From assembly GCA_009841435.1 (NCBI GenBank), contig VXLW01000015.1:95831-159830 (forward strand): DNA of 64,000 bases. The letters are read 5' to 3'. The stretch comes from Dehalococcoidia bacterium (GTDB taxonomy: Bacteria > Chloroflexota > Dehalococcoidia > Tepidiformales > Tepidiformaceae). Positions 8,793-17,323 of the stretch are shown here, piece by piece. The first letter of the stretch is position 1. Each line of letters opens with the position of its first letter. The notes beneath the pieces are model-generated. The model did no database searches. It had not been told where the DNA came from and worked only from the letters and a program-made list of their open reading frames with translations. The position numbers and the translations under genes are program-made.

Positions 8793-10613
8793 CTACGCTT
8801 CCTTCCAGAGGCGAGCGAAGTTGAAGGTCAGGCCGGCCGGAACAGGCTCGGCATGGCCATGGACGTAGCTGCGGGACACCGGCCAGAACACCAGCTGGGC
8901 CGTGAAGGCCTGGGGCGACTGCTCGATGATGGCCAGCGACGCATCCCGGATCGCGTCCGCCCGAGCCTCCGGGTCGAGGGTCGCGCGCTGCTTCTGAAGC
9001 AGGCTGTCGACCTCGGGATCGGAGAAGGCGGTCCGGTTGAACGGGGCGCCCGTGTGGAAGCGGTGGTAGATGTAGGTATCGGGGTCAATTCCGCCGACCT
9101 CGAGACCGATGTTCATGATGAAGTTGCCCTGTGCGCGCTCGGCGAAGTAGTCGGCGCTGGTGGCCGGCTCGAGCTCGAGGTTGATTCCGAGCTGTTCCAC
9201 GTCGGCCTTGATGCCGGTGGCGTGACAGGGGCACTGGATAGGCGTGTTGATGGTGATGGTCTCGTCGGCGCCAACACCCACGCCGGCGGCGTTCATGAGG
9301 GCGATGGCGTCGGCGATGTCCTGGTCCTTGTCCTCGCGCCAGCCCGGCATCTGGAGAAGCTCCTCCTCCGTGAATGCCTGGGGCACGAAGTTCTGGGGGA
9401 CGGGACCCATGAGTACGCCACTCCCCGGACCGAGGGGATTGGCGGCGATCTGGCGGTTGATCACCAGGTGCACCGCCTGGCGCACGCGCACGTCATTGAA
9501 GGGCGGCTTCTGGGTATGCATGTGCGTCTCCGAGATGGCGGAGTGCAACTTGCGGTAGACGTCGATGCGATCGCCCATCTGGCCCTGGAGGGACTCGGCC
9601 TCGGTCAGACTCAGGCCGGTTGTGAAACTGACCAGGTCGACCTCACCCGTGATGAAGGCGCCCTCGTAGGCCTCGCGCGAGAGCGCGACGAGCTCGATCC
9701 CGTCGAGGTAGGGCAGTTGCTGCCCGTCCTCGCCCATCTCGAAGTAGTTGGGGTTGCGGTCAACCTTGGCGTAGACGCCGGGGTCGAACGTGTTCCGGAT
9801 GAAGGGGCCGGTACCGAGCTGATTCTCGTAGAGCTTCATCCCCTCGTCGCCGACGGCTTCTCGCTGCTCACGGTTGACCATGAGGACGGGGTCGTCGGCG
9901 AGGAAGCGGAGCATCGGGGCGAAGGGTTCCTTCGTCGTGATGCTGAAGGTGAGGTCGTCGATCACATCGATGCGGTCGACCTGGTCGAGCTGGCCCTGGA
10001 TGAACTCGGCGTTGTCCTCGTTGAAGCGGTTGATGCCGAAGGCCGCATCCTCGGCGGTGAACTGCCGCCCGTTTGCAGGGGGCAGGTCGTGCCAGTGGAT
10101 GTTGGGATTCAGCTTGAAGACGTAGGTGAGGTCGTCGGGCTGCTCGGGGAGCGACTCGGCCAACTCGGGATTCACCTGGCCGGTACCGTCGTAGTTCAGG
10201 ATGCGGTTGAAGGTCCGCCCCATGGCGATCGCGTACGTGGTCGCGTGGTTGGTGATTGCCGGGTCGTACACCTGGTCGCCGGTCACGGGGCTGGCGAGCG
10301 TCAGGATGCCACCGCGCGTGATGTCGGTGCGAACGGGCGCGGCCGTGGCCTCGGCGGCGGCCTCCGTAGCAGCCTCAGTGGCCTCGGCGGCAGCCTCGGT
10401 GGCTTCCGCGGCGGCCTCGGTGGCCTCGGCGGCAGCCTCGGTGGCCCGAGCGGTGGCGGCAGCCGGGGCGGCCGGCTCGTCGTCATCGTCATCGCCGCAG
10501 CCGATGAGCACGGCCGTGGCAGCGCCTCCAGCGGCGACTGCCGACCCGGTGAGGAAACCCCTCCGGCTGATCGGACGCCTGCGCATGTACCTGGTCCAGT
10601 AGTTCTCGGCCAT
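8793..10613 (-). CDS. ABC transporter substrate-binding protein, peptide/nickel family 5 (Tat lipoprotein)
   Basis: A 606-residue extracytoplasmic solute-binding protein with AAGGAGGGA before the ATG. It has a twin-arginine signal (SRRGFLTGSAVAAGG) ending in a VLIGC lipobox (Cys39), so it is probably Tat-exported and lipid-anchored. A DDDDDE run and a repetitive Ala/Thr/Glu linker (about residues 55-95) follow. The body has the SBP_bac_5 signature features NPELAESLPEQ and AEDAAFGINRF. It faces the DppBC-type permeases and is most likely their receptor. Confidence 0.92.
   Translation of the reverse strand: MAENYWTRYMRRRPISRRGFLTGSAVAAGGAATAVLIGCGDDDDDEPAAPAAATARATEAAAEATEAAAEATEAAAEATEAATEAAAEATAAPVRTDITRGGILTLASPVTGDQVYDPAITNHATTYAIAMGRTFNRILNYDGTGQVNPELAESLPEQPDDLTYVFKLNPNIHWHDLPPANGRQFTAEDAAFGINRFNEDNAEFIQGQLDQVDRIDVIDDLTFSITTKEPFAPMLRFLADDPVLMVNREQREAVGDEGMKLYENQLGTGPFIRNTFDPGVYAKVDRNPNYFEMGEDGQQLPYLDGIELVALSREAYEGAFITGEVDLVSFTTGLSLTEAESLQGQMGDRIDVYRKLHSAISETHMHTQKPPFNDVRVRQAVHLVINRQIAANPLGPGSGVLMGPVPQNFVPQAFTEEELLQMPGWREDKDQDIADAIALMNAAGVGVGADETITINTPIQCPCHATGIKADVEQLGINLELEPATSADYFAERAQGNFIMNIGLEVGGIDPDTYIYHRFHTGAPFNRTAFSDPEVDSLLQKQRATLDPEARADAIRDASLAIIEQSPQAFTAQLVFWPVSRSYVHGHAEPVPAGLTFNFARLWKEA
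10335..10455 (-). repeat. Low-complexity repeat encoding an Ala/Thr/Glu linker
   Basis: Within the binding-protein gene, short units encoding variants of ATEAAAE repeat in tandem about six times, so that GC-rich blocks such as GCCTCGG recur every 20-30 nt. The protein part would be a flexible tether between the lipid-anchored cysteine and the binding domain. The copy number is probably variable between strains. Confidence 0.8.
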
Positions 10614-10650
10614 GTTCCCTCCTTGTCGGTCGGGCCGACGCGTGCAATGC

Positions 10651-10680
10651 GGGGCATTCTATGGCATCGCGCAATGCCCC
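10651..10680. promoter_or_regulatory. Promoter with flanking inverted repeat, binding-protein gene
   Basis: On the minus strand a TAGAAT -10 box (10656-10661) precedes the binding-protein gene by about 40 nt. An 8-bp inverted repeat (GGGGCATT at 10651-10658, AATGCCCC at 10673-10680) overlaps and flanks it, a layout expected of a repressor operator. No regulator gene is adjacent. Confidence 0.45.
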
Positions 10681-10690
10681 GTGACGTGGA

Positions 10691-10715
10691 GCGGGGCGCC
10701 CGATGGGCGCCCCGC
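10691..10715. terminator. Strong hairpin after the amidohydrolase gene
   Basis: An 11-bp perfect stem (10691-10701 with 10705-10715) with a GAT loop lies about 30 nt past the amidohydrolase stop. No T run follows on the minus strand, so it may be a weak or Rho-assisted terminator. A short TTTT follows on the plus strand. Confidence 0.5.
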
Positions 10716-10743
10716 GATGGTGCTTTTCCGGTAGCGGTTGGCG

Positions 10744-12444
10744 CTAGGCCGAGCCGTGGCGAAGGAGCTTGCCGGTCGTCGCGCCCGTGCACTCGCCGTC
10801 CACGAACGTCTCTTCGCCGTTGACCATGATGTGACGGTAGCCCTTCGGCTTCCGGACGAGGCGCCAGGCGCCCGCCGGGTAGTCGTACGCCTTCTCCGTC
10901 TCGCCCATCTCCAACTCCTCAAGGTCGTAGATGACGATGTCGGCGGGAGCGCCCTCGCGGATGGTGCCGCGATCGCGGAAGCCCGCGGCCAGGGCCGGGT
11001 AGGCGCTCAGCCGCCAGTGGGCCTGCTCCAGGTCCATCACCTCGTTGTCGCGAACGAGGAGGGCGAGGAACTCGGTCGGGTAACGGCCGAGCGTGATGAA
11101 CTTCGTATGGGCGCCACCATCGGAGACGCCGGGGAGGGCAAAGGCTGAGTTCGCCATCTCCCTCATGGCGGCCATGTCGTACGGACGCGGCGAGGTCACG
11201 AAGAGGGCCTTCATGTCGTCCTCGAGGGCGATGTCGAGCATCGCATCGATGACGTGCTGGCCGCGCTCCTCGGCAGCCTCAGCGACGGTGAGGCCGGTGT
11301 ACTTCTCGAGCTCCGGCTTGTGCACCTCGCCGATGATGAGGTCGTCCATCGAGAAGACGACGCCCTGGCCGGTGCGCTCGGAGTCGTCGTACTCGGCCTT
11401 GGCGGCGGCGCGACGCTCGGGGTCGGCGAGCTTGGCGGCGCGCTCGGGCACGGTGCCGAGGGTCATCTCGCGCCAGACGGGGCTGGTATCGAACAGGTTC
11501 CACTCCTCGAAGGTGAACTGGAAGTTGTTCTCGGAGGTGAGGGCCTGGCCGAAGACGCGCGTTCCGCGCGCGTTGCAGTCGTCCAGCCACTGCATGGTGT
11601 CCTTGTACTGCGGCATGGCGACGCCGTGCTGGTCCATGGCGACGGCGAGGACGTTGTAGATGACCGGGCGGCCGCTCTCGTCGGCCAGCGTCTCGGTGAG
11701 CTCGCGGGAAGCGCCGATGCACTGGATGAAGCCTCGGCCGACTTCGCGAAGGACGCGGGCGAAGGAGACGAGGTCCTGCTCCTTCATGAGGTTCGTGATC
11801 ATGAGCGTGCCGTCGTAGTCGCGCTGCACGTCGTTGTCGCCGAACTGGCCGGACCAGCCGCAGCCGCCTGCCTCGAGGCCCTCGATCATGAGGCGGCGCA
11901 TCTCCGCCATCTCCTCATCGTTGGCGGGGCGGCCCTTCGCGGCTTCGAGCCCCATCACGTACATCATGAGCGGGTTGAGGGGCATGTAGCTGAGGACGTT
12001 CACCCCCTTCGGGATGCGGTCGAGGCTGTCGAGGAACTCGGGGTAGGTCTCCCAGTCCCAGGGCATGCCTTCCTGCATCGACTCAAGCGGAACCGCCTCG
12101 TTGCGCGACATCGTCAGCATGGCGCGGTCCTGGTCCTCGGGCTTGCAGGGAGCGAAGCCGAAACCACAGTTCCCGATGGCGACGGAGGTGACGCCGTGCC
12201 AGCCCGAGATCGAGCAGTACGGGTCCCAGAAGATCTGGGAGTCGTAGTGCGTATGCAGGTCGATGAAGCCGGGAGCGACGTTCAGCCCGGTGGCGTCGAT
12301 GACCTTGCCGGCATCGGACGAGTGGATCTTGCCGCCGATGCTGGCGACGTGACCATCCTTGATGCCGATGTCGCCGTTGAAACGCGGCGTTCGCTGGCCG
12401 TCAAAGACCGTCCCGTTCTTGATGACGGTATCGAATTCGGGCAT
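10744..12444 (-). CDS. Amidohydrolase family protein, N-acyl-D-amino-acid deacylase type
   Basis: A 566-residue metal-dependent hydrolase of the amidohydrolase superfamily; GGGAGGG precedes the ATG. The first metal motif is FIDLHTHYDSQ (His64, His66) after a typical N-terminal beta-sandwich (DTVIKNGTVFDG). A late SDGGAHTKF gives the terminal Asp, and the C-terminal strand reads GYRHIMVNGE. The overall layout matches the D-aminoacylase/DAN family, which hydrolyses N-acylated D-amino acids, though many members have other amide substrates. It is divergent from a nitroreductase. Confidence 0.88.
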   Translation of the reverse strand: MPEFDTVIKNGTVFDGQRTPRFNGDIGIKDGHVASIGGKIHSSDAGKVIDATGLNVAPGFIDLHTHYDSQIFWDPYCSISGWHGVTSVAIGNCGFGFAPCKPEDQDRAMLTMSRNEAVPLESMQEGMPWDWETYPEFLDSLDRIPKGVNVLSYMPLNPLMMYVMGLEAAKGRPANDEEMAEMRRLMIEGLEAGGCGWSGQFGDNDVQRDYDGTLMITNLMKEQDLVSFARVLREVGRGFIQCIGASRELTETLADESGRPVIYNVLAVAMDQHGVAMPQYKDTMQWLDDCNARGTRVFGQALTSENNFQFTFEEWNLFDTSPVWREMTLGTVPERAAKLADPERRAAAKAEYDDSERTGQGVVFSMDDLIIGEVHKPELEKYTGLTVAEAAEERGQHVIDAMLDIALEDDMKALFVTSPRPYDMAAMREMANSAFALPGVSDGGAHTKFITLGRYPTEFLALLVRDNEVMDLEQAHWRLSAYPALAAGFRDRGTIREGAPADIVIYDLEELEMGETEKAYDYPAGAWRLVRKPKGYRHIMVNGEETFVDGECTGATTGKLLRHGSA

Positions 12445-12475
12445 GGATTCCCTCCCGGGAGTTAGACGTAACGCA

Positions 12476-12481
12476 ATCCTA
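12476..12481 (-). promoter_or_regulatory. -10 box of the amidohydrolase gene
   Basis: TAGGAT on the minus strand lies 31 nt before the ATG at 12444, with a GGGAGGG Shine-Dalgarno in the leader. No good -35 is visible. Confidence 0.4.
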
Positions 12482-12551
12482 CCGCCGCACCAGCCCCGAT
12501 TCCACCATTTTCGCCGCGGTGGCGAGCTCTCGTGGCGGGTTTTGGGAGCGG

Positions 12552-12580
12552 TTGTGGCGGCGTACGCGCGTGGCTATCGT
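12552..12580 (+). promoter_or_regulatory. Promoter of the nitroreductase gene
   Basis: TTGTGG (12552-12557) and TATCGT (12575-12580) are 17 nt apart, about 50 nt upstream of the nitroreductase ATG. Confidence 0.5.
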
Positions 12581-12630
12581 GCCGACACCAGCAGCGACCC
12601 GCGCAGTACGGCGCGGGCAGGAGGGAAGCG

Positions 12631-13272
12631 ATGGGCGACCTCTCGGTCCACGAGGCCATTTTCACGACGCGGAGCATGCGGCACCTGAAGCCTGACCCGG
12701 TCGCGCGCGAGGACCTCGAGTACATCATCGAAGCGGCGACGATGGCGCCGAGCGCGGGCAACACGCAGATGTGGGCCTTCGTGGTCGTGACCGACCCCGA
12801 GCAGATCGCGAAGATCGGCGCTGCCTATCGCGACGTGGGGGAGCGCTACATCCGCGACGGTGTTCTCGCCGACCCCGACATCACCGCGGACCGCCAGCGC
12901 GTCTACTCGAAGGCGATGCACAACGTCGAGCACCTGGACGAGTCGCCGGCGATCATCGTGCCCTGCCTGCACGGTCGCGCGCCCGACAACTCCGACATCT
13001 CGTCGGGCTTCTTCAGCTCGACCTACCCAGCCGTCCAGAACATCCTGCTGGCGGCTCGGTCGCGCGGCCTCGGCACGGTGCTCCTGACGCTGGCGACGGA
13101 CTACTCGCCAGTAAAGCCCGAGGCCGCAGTAGAAGTGCGCGACGTTCTGGGCCTTCCGGAGGACGTCACGATCACGGCGCTCATCCCGGTGGGCTACCCG
13201 AAGGGTCCGTGGGGCCGCCCCTGGCGCAAGCCGTGGCAGGACTGCACGCACTGGGACCGGTGGGGCGGGTAG
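12631..13272 (+). CDS. Nitroreductase family protein
   Basis: A 213-residue FMN-dependent nitroreductase-fold oxidoreductase. I start at the ATG with AGGAGGG 9 nt upstream rather than at longer upstream codons. Typical segments are AIFTTRSMRHLKPDPV (FMN phosphate-binding arginines), AATMAPSAGNTQMWAFVVV and ITALIPVGYPKGP. Family members use NAD(P)H to reduce nitro groups, quinones or flavins, and some act in dehalogenation or cofactor synthesis. The substrate is unknown. It is divergent from the amidohydrolase. Confidence 0.88.
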   Translation: MGDLSVHEAIFTTRSMRHLKPDPVAREDLEYIIEAATMAPSAGNTQMWAFVVVTDPEQIAKIGAAYRDVGERYIRDGVLADPDITADRQRVYSKAMHNVEHLDESPAIIVPCLHGRAPDNSDISSGFFSSTYPAVQNILLAARSRGLGTVLLTLATDYSPVKPEAAVEVRDVLGLPEDVTITALIPVGYPKGPWGRPWRKPWQDCTHWDRWGG

Positions 13273-13381
13273 CTCCCGATTCGCCCCCACCCAGCACCCG
13301 CACGGTGGCAGCGGGCCGTCCAGAGTGCGAACATTCGGCTAACCCATCCGACGCTCCTTGGGGCGCGGAGAGGAGTGCGTC

Positions 13382-14731
13382 ATGTCGATGACCTACCACG
13401 GAACCACCGAGGTTCCGACAGCGCCGGCGCAGTGCCCGGTCAATCACGAGGAGATCGACCTCTTCGCGGCAGGGTCGCAGGAGTGGTGGTTCGAGGCGTA
13501 CCGGAAGCTCCAGGAGGAGTGTCCGGTGATTCGCCTGCCGGGCGAGGGTCGCGAGCCGGGGACCGACGCCTTCATCCTGACCCGGTACGAGGACATCGCG
13601 CGGGTCGCGCGCGACCGGAGTCTCGTGCTCGGTCGCGAAGATCAGGCCATGCAGGGGAACGGCAACAGCCCCCTGCAGGAGGAGATCTTCGAGGAGGCGG
13701 GCTTCGGCGACGCCTTCAACGCGCAGCAGGACCTGCGTTCGAGCGATGAGCAGGCGATGCGCTACAAGCGCCTCGTGACCGACCCGTGGGTGGGACCGGA
13801 AGGGGCGCAGCGCCACCAGAAGATGGCCGGGGCGGCTGCGCACCGGTTGATCGACAACTGGATCGAGGACGGCGAGGTCGACTTCGTGAAGGGCTTCGCC
13901 GCCCCGCTTCCGCAGATGGTGATCACGACCATCCTCGGGCTGCCGCTGGAGGACATGCCGATGCTGCGGGGGATGGAGGAGGCGCAGGTGCGCCGCTTCG
14001 TCTACGGGCGGGGCGTGAACAGCACCATGAGCGACGAGGACGAGGTCGAGAACGCCCGCGAACTGGTCGCCTTCAACGAATACCTCGCGGAGCAGATCCA
14101 GGAGAAGCGCCGCAACCCCAAGGACGACATGATCTCGTACCTGACGCAGATCGAGTTCGAGGGGAAGACATTCAGCGACGGCGACATCACGAGCGTTGCC
14201 CTGCTGATGCACATCGGCGGCAACGAGACGACGCAGTACGCGCTCACGGCGGAGGCGATGCTGCTCGCGCAGCACCCGGAGATCGTCGAGGAGCTGCGCG
14301 CGGACCGGACGAAGGTGCGCTTCTTCGTGGAGGAGGCGCTTCGCCTCTACGCGCCCACGCAGGGGCTGACCGCACGGACGGCACGCATCGACTTCGAGAT
14401 GGGCGGGGTGGACATTCCCGCAGGCTCGACGCTGCACCTGCGCTTCGGGGCGGGGAACCGCGACCCGGAGCACTACCCGAACGCGGATCAGTTGGACCTG
14501 ACGCGACCGCACGCGGGCCGGCACCTGACGTTTTCGCAGGGGCCGCGCTCCTGCCCAGGAGCGGGACTCTCGCGCATGGAGCAGAACGTGGCGGTCAACG
14601 CCCTCCTGGACCGTCTGGAGACGATCGAGCTGAAGGACACGAACGACTTCCAGCATCAGCCGGGGATCATGCTCGGGCTGTATCACCTCGATCTGGCGTT
14701 CACGAAGCGCCAGGCGGCGGTCGGGACGTAG
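13382..14731 (+). CDS. Cytochrome P450 (1)
   Basis: A 449-residue soluble bacterial P450. The ATG at 13382 is preceded by GGAGTG; an in-frame GTG at 13358 is less likely. The I-helix oxygen site reads HIGGNETTQ (about residue 277), the K-helix ExxR is in EEALRL, and the heme ligand is Cys391 in FSQGPRSCPGAG. It hydroxylates or otherwise oxidises a substrate using electrons from a ferredoxin. No ferredoxin gene is adjacent. It is followed after 7 nt by a second, divergent-sequence P450, which suggests consecutive oxidation steps. Confidence 0.92.
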   Translation: MSMTYHGTTEVPTAPAQCPVNHEEIDLFAAGSQEWWFEAYRKLQEECPVIRLPGEGREPGTDAFILTRYEDIARVARDRSLVLGREDQAMQGNGNSPLQEEIFEEAGFGDAFNAQQDLRSSDEQAMRYKRLVTDPWVGPEGAQRHQKMAGAAAHRLIDNWIEDGEVDFVKGFAAPLPQMVITTILGLPLEDMPMLRGMEEAQVRRFVYGRGVNSTMSDEDEVENARELVAFNEYLAEQIQEKRRNPKDDMISYLTQIEFEGKTFSDGDITSVALLMHIGGNETTQYALTAEAMLLAQHPEIVEELRADRTKVRFFVEEALRLYAPTQGLTARTARIDFEMGGVDIPAGSTLHLRFGAGNRDPEHYPNADQLDLTRPHAGRHLTFSQGPRSCPGAGLSRMEQNVAVNALLDRLETIELKDTNDFQHQPGIMLGLYHLDLAFTKRQAAVGT

Positions 14732-14738
14732 CGCGGGG

Positions 14739-15887
14739 ATGGTCGACGGGTACAACCCGCTCTCGGACGAGGTCCGGGCCGAGCCAAGCGTCGCCTACCA
14801 CCACCTCCTCGAAGAGGCGCCCGTGCACTTCTTCGAGCAGTTCGAGCCGCCGTTCTACACGCTCTCGCGTTTCGCCGACGTGCAGGGCGCGCTGCTCGAT
14901 ATCGAGACGTACTCGAGCGAGTGGGGGCAGGGCCCGCGCCACAGTCCGCCGGGCGGGATGCTCTCGAACCCACCCCAGCACACCTTCTACCGGGGTCTCG
15001 TGCAGCAGGCGTTCACGCCGAGGGCGATCGCCGAGTGGGCCGACCGCATCGTGGAGATCTCGGAGGAGTTGCTCGACAAGCGAGCCGACCCCGGCAACTG
15101 GGACATGCACGACGACTACGCCTTCCCACTCCCCGTGATCGTCATCGTGGAGATGCTGGGCGTGCCCGGTGACGACCTGCAGAAGTTCAAGTACTGGTCC
15201 GACATCACCGTGGAAGCGATGGGCGCCGAGGACCCCACGCCCTGGGCAGCGGAGATGGGGGAGCTGGCCGCCTACCTGCTGGAGGTCATCCGTGAGCGGC
15301 GGGAGAACCCGCGCGACGACCTCATCAGCGAGCTCGTGACCGCCGAGCAGGACGGCAAGGGGCTCACGGACGAGGAGCTCCTCGGGGTCGTGAACCAGCT
15401 GTTCGTGGGCGGCAACGAGACGACGACGTCGCTCATCACGAACATGGTCTGGCGGCTGCTCCAGGACCGGCCGCTCTGGGAGCGGCTGGTGGCGGACCCG
15501 GGCCTGATCGACGCCGCGGTCGAGGAGAGCCTTCGCTTCGACCCACCCGTTCTGGGCCTCTACCGGACCACGACGAAGGACGTGGACCTTGAGGGAGGAA
15601 CGATCCCGAAGGACGCGAAGGTGATGATGCACTACGCCGCCGCGAACCGGGACCCGGAGGCGTTCCCATCGCCGGACGAGTTCTCGCTGGACCGCGAGCG
15701 AAACCGACACCTGGGATTCGGGCTGGGCGTGCACTTCTGCCTGGGGGCGCCGCTGGCGCGGCTGGAGGCTCGCGTCGCGCTGCGCACGCTGCTGCTGCGC
15801 TGCCCCGACCTGCAGCTCCTGGGAGACGGGGAGCGGATCGCGCCGTTCTTCCTCTGGGGAAGGCGCCGGCTCCCGGTCTCGGGGTAG
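14739..15887 (+). CDS. Cytochrome P450 (2)
   Basis: A 382-residue P450 in an operon with the one above. I-helix VGGNETTTS (about residue 223), ExxR in EESLRF, and heme Cys334 in FGLGVHFCLGAPLARLE are all present. It is slightly short for the class, but all core elements are there. The N terminus begins directly at PLSDEVRAEPSVAYHHLLEEAPVHFF, as in CYP107/CYP125-like actinobacterial enzymes. The substrate is not known. Three tandem exporters follow. Confidence 0.92.
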   Translation: MVDGYNPLSDEVRAEPSVAYHHLLEEAPVHFFEQFEPPFYTLSRFADVQGALLDIETYSSEWGQGPRHSPPGGMLSNPPQHTFYRGLVQQAFTPRAIAEWADRIVEISEELLDKRADPGNWDMHDDYAFPLPVIVIVEMLGVPGDDLQKFKYWSDITVEAMGAEDPTPWAAEMGELAAYLLEVIRERRENPRDDLISELVTAEQDGKGLTDEELLGVVNQLFVGGNETTTSLITNMVWRLLQDRPLWERLVADPGLIDAAVEESLRFDPPVLGLYRTTTKDVDLEGGTIPKDAKVMMHYAAANRDPEAFPSPDEFSLDRERNRHLGFGLGVHFCLGAPLARLEARVALRTLLLRCPDLQLLGDGERIAPFFLWGRRRLPVSG

Positions 15888-15904
15888 CGAGCCCCGCAGC
15901 CCTG

Positions 15905-15910
15905 TAGCGT
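15905..15910 (+). promoter_or_regulatory. -10 box of MFS gene 1, leaderless type
   Basis: TAGCGT ends exactly 9 nt before the GTG start at 15920. The surrounding CCTGTAGC element recurs, with the same spacing, before the other two MFS genes. Confidence 0.55.
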
Positions 15911-15919
15911 CACCCCTAC

Positions 15920-17257
15920 GTGGCATTCCCCTCCGACACCGACGTAGCAGCAGGCGGCGAATCCGGCGAGTTTTCGACGTTCGCCACCTTCCGCTCAAAG
16001 CCGTTCACGCTCCTGTGGGCGAACACGATCGTGTTCGCCGTCTCGCAGTCGATCCAGCAGTTCACGCTGGTGTGGCTGGGGCTGGAGATCGGCAAGGATG
16101 GGGTGGAGCTGTGGTCCGGGCTGACGGTGGGGTCCGGGACGGCCGTGGGGCTGATCGTCTTCGCGCTGGGCGTACCGGTCCTCTTCTTCGGGCTCTATGC
16201 GGGCATCCTGACCGACCGGCTCGACCGGCGGCTGCTGCTCTTCGGGAGCCAGGTGGCCGGCATCGCCATCACGGCCGGAGCGGCGACGCTCGTCGCGCTC
16301 GACACCCTGAACTTCTGGGGCATCTTCGGGCTCGCGGCCGTGCTCGGCTTGATCGTCGCCTTCGGAATGCCGGTGCGGTTGGCGATCGTGCCTTCCCTGG
16401 TGCGACCCGAGCGGGTGCTCAACGCGGTAACGCTCATGAACGTCGGGCAGCAGGTTGCGCTGGGCGGCGCGGCAGTCAGCGGCGCCATCATCAGCGTGGG
16501 AGGCACGGAGGCGGCGTTCGCCGCTCAGGCGGGACTGCTCGCGCTGGGGCTGATCGCGCTCTTCCCCCTGCGCATGCCGGTGGTGCGCACAGACGTGCGG
16601 CGAAGCGTACGGGAGGACCTGCGGGAGGGGTTCGCGTTCGTTGTCCAGCACGCTGGCATCCGCTCGCTGATGATCGTGCTGCTGGCAACCGCACTGGTGA
16701 TGGCGGGCGCGTTCCAGGCGCTGCTTCCGAAGATCGCGGTCGACCACCTGGGGGCTGGGCCGTTCAAGGCGTCGGCGCTCCTGACGGTGATGCTCGGCGG
16801 CAACCTGATCACGTCACTGATGCTCGCTTCCTTCGAGCGGGTGGACCGGGCGGGGCTCTTCTTCCTCATAACGCTGGTAGTCGGCGGCATCCTGAACGTC
16901 AGCGTCGGGCTGGCGCCCTGGTACACGATCGCGCTCGTGATCATGTTCCTGAACGGCCTCGACGCGGGCGTCTTCGTGAACCTGAACATGGCGCTGATCC
17001 AGGCGCACACCCCGAACGCGATCATGGGGCGGGTAATGAGCATCTATCAGATGTGCATGGCTGGCGGCATGCCCCTGGGTGCGCTGATAGCGGGCCTGAT
17101 GGCGGACAGTGTCGGCACCCGCGAGTGGTTTGCCATCTGCGGCGCCATGCTGATCCTGCTCGGCCTCGGGATGATCGCCACGCAGCCGGCGCTGCGGCGG
17201 ATGAGCTCGGCTCCCGACCCGGTGCCGGAGCCGGCCGGCGCCCCCGCAGGAGGCTAG
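15920..17257 (+). CDS. MFS transporter (tandem copy 1)
   Basis: A 445-residue major facilitator protein of the drug/siderophore exporter group (MFS_3-like). It shows PFTLLWANTIVFAVSQSIQQ in helix 1, the loop 2-3 signature YAGILTDRLDRRLLLF, and GMPVRLAIVPSLVRPERVLN. The late QAHTPNAIMGRVMSIYQM motif is also present. It is probably a proton-coupled efflux pump with 12 helices. The GTG start is fixed by the -10 element 9 nt upstream and the absence of a Shine-Dalgarno. Two close paralogues follow in tandem. Confidence 0.9.
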   Translation: MAFPSDTDVAAGGESGEFSTFATFRSKPFTLLWANTIVFAVSQSIQQFTLVWLGLEIGKDGVELWSGLTVGSGTAVGLIVFALGVPVLFFGLYAGILTDRLDRRLLLFGSQVAGIAITAGAATLVALDTLNFWGIFGLAAVLGLIVAFGMPVRLAIVPSLVRPERVLNAVTLMNVGQQVALGGAAVSGAIISVGGTEAAFAAQAGLLALGLIALFPLRMPVVRTDVRRSVREDLREGFAFVVQHAGIRSLMIVLLATALVMAGAFQALLPKIAVDHLGAGPFKASALLTVMLGGNLITSLMLASFERVDRAGLFFLITLVVGGILNVSVGLAPWYTIALVIMFLNGLDAGVFVNLNMALIQAHTPNAIMGRVMSIYQMCMAGGMPLGALIAGLMADSVGTREWFAICGAMLILLGLGMIATQPALRRMSSAPDPVPEPAGAPAGG

Positions 17258-17308
17258 CCCCGTGGCCTGCTAGCCACCTCTCTCGGGGTAGGCAGACCGG
17301 CAGCCCTG

Positions 17309-17314
17309 TAGCAT
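17309..17314 (+). promoter_or_regulatory. -10 box of MFS gene 2, leaderless type
   Basis: TAGCAT ends exactly 9 nt before the GTG start at 17324, inside the same CCTGTAGCATCGCC-like element as in the flanking copies. Confidence 0.55.
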
Positions 17315-17323
17315 CGCCCGAAC

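Noticed and set aside
8853..10823. 656-residue plus-strand open frame opposite the substrate-binding protein gene
   Set aside because: It is antisense to a well-supported Tat-lipoprotein gene, has no recognisable domain and an Arg/Gly/Val-rich composition typical of high-GC shadow frames.
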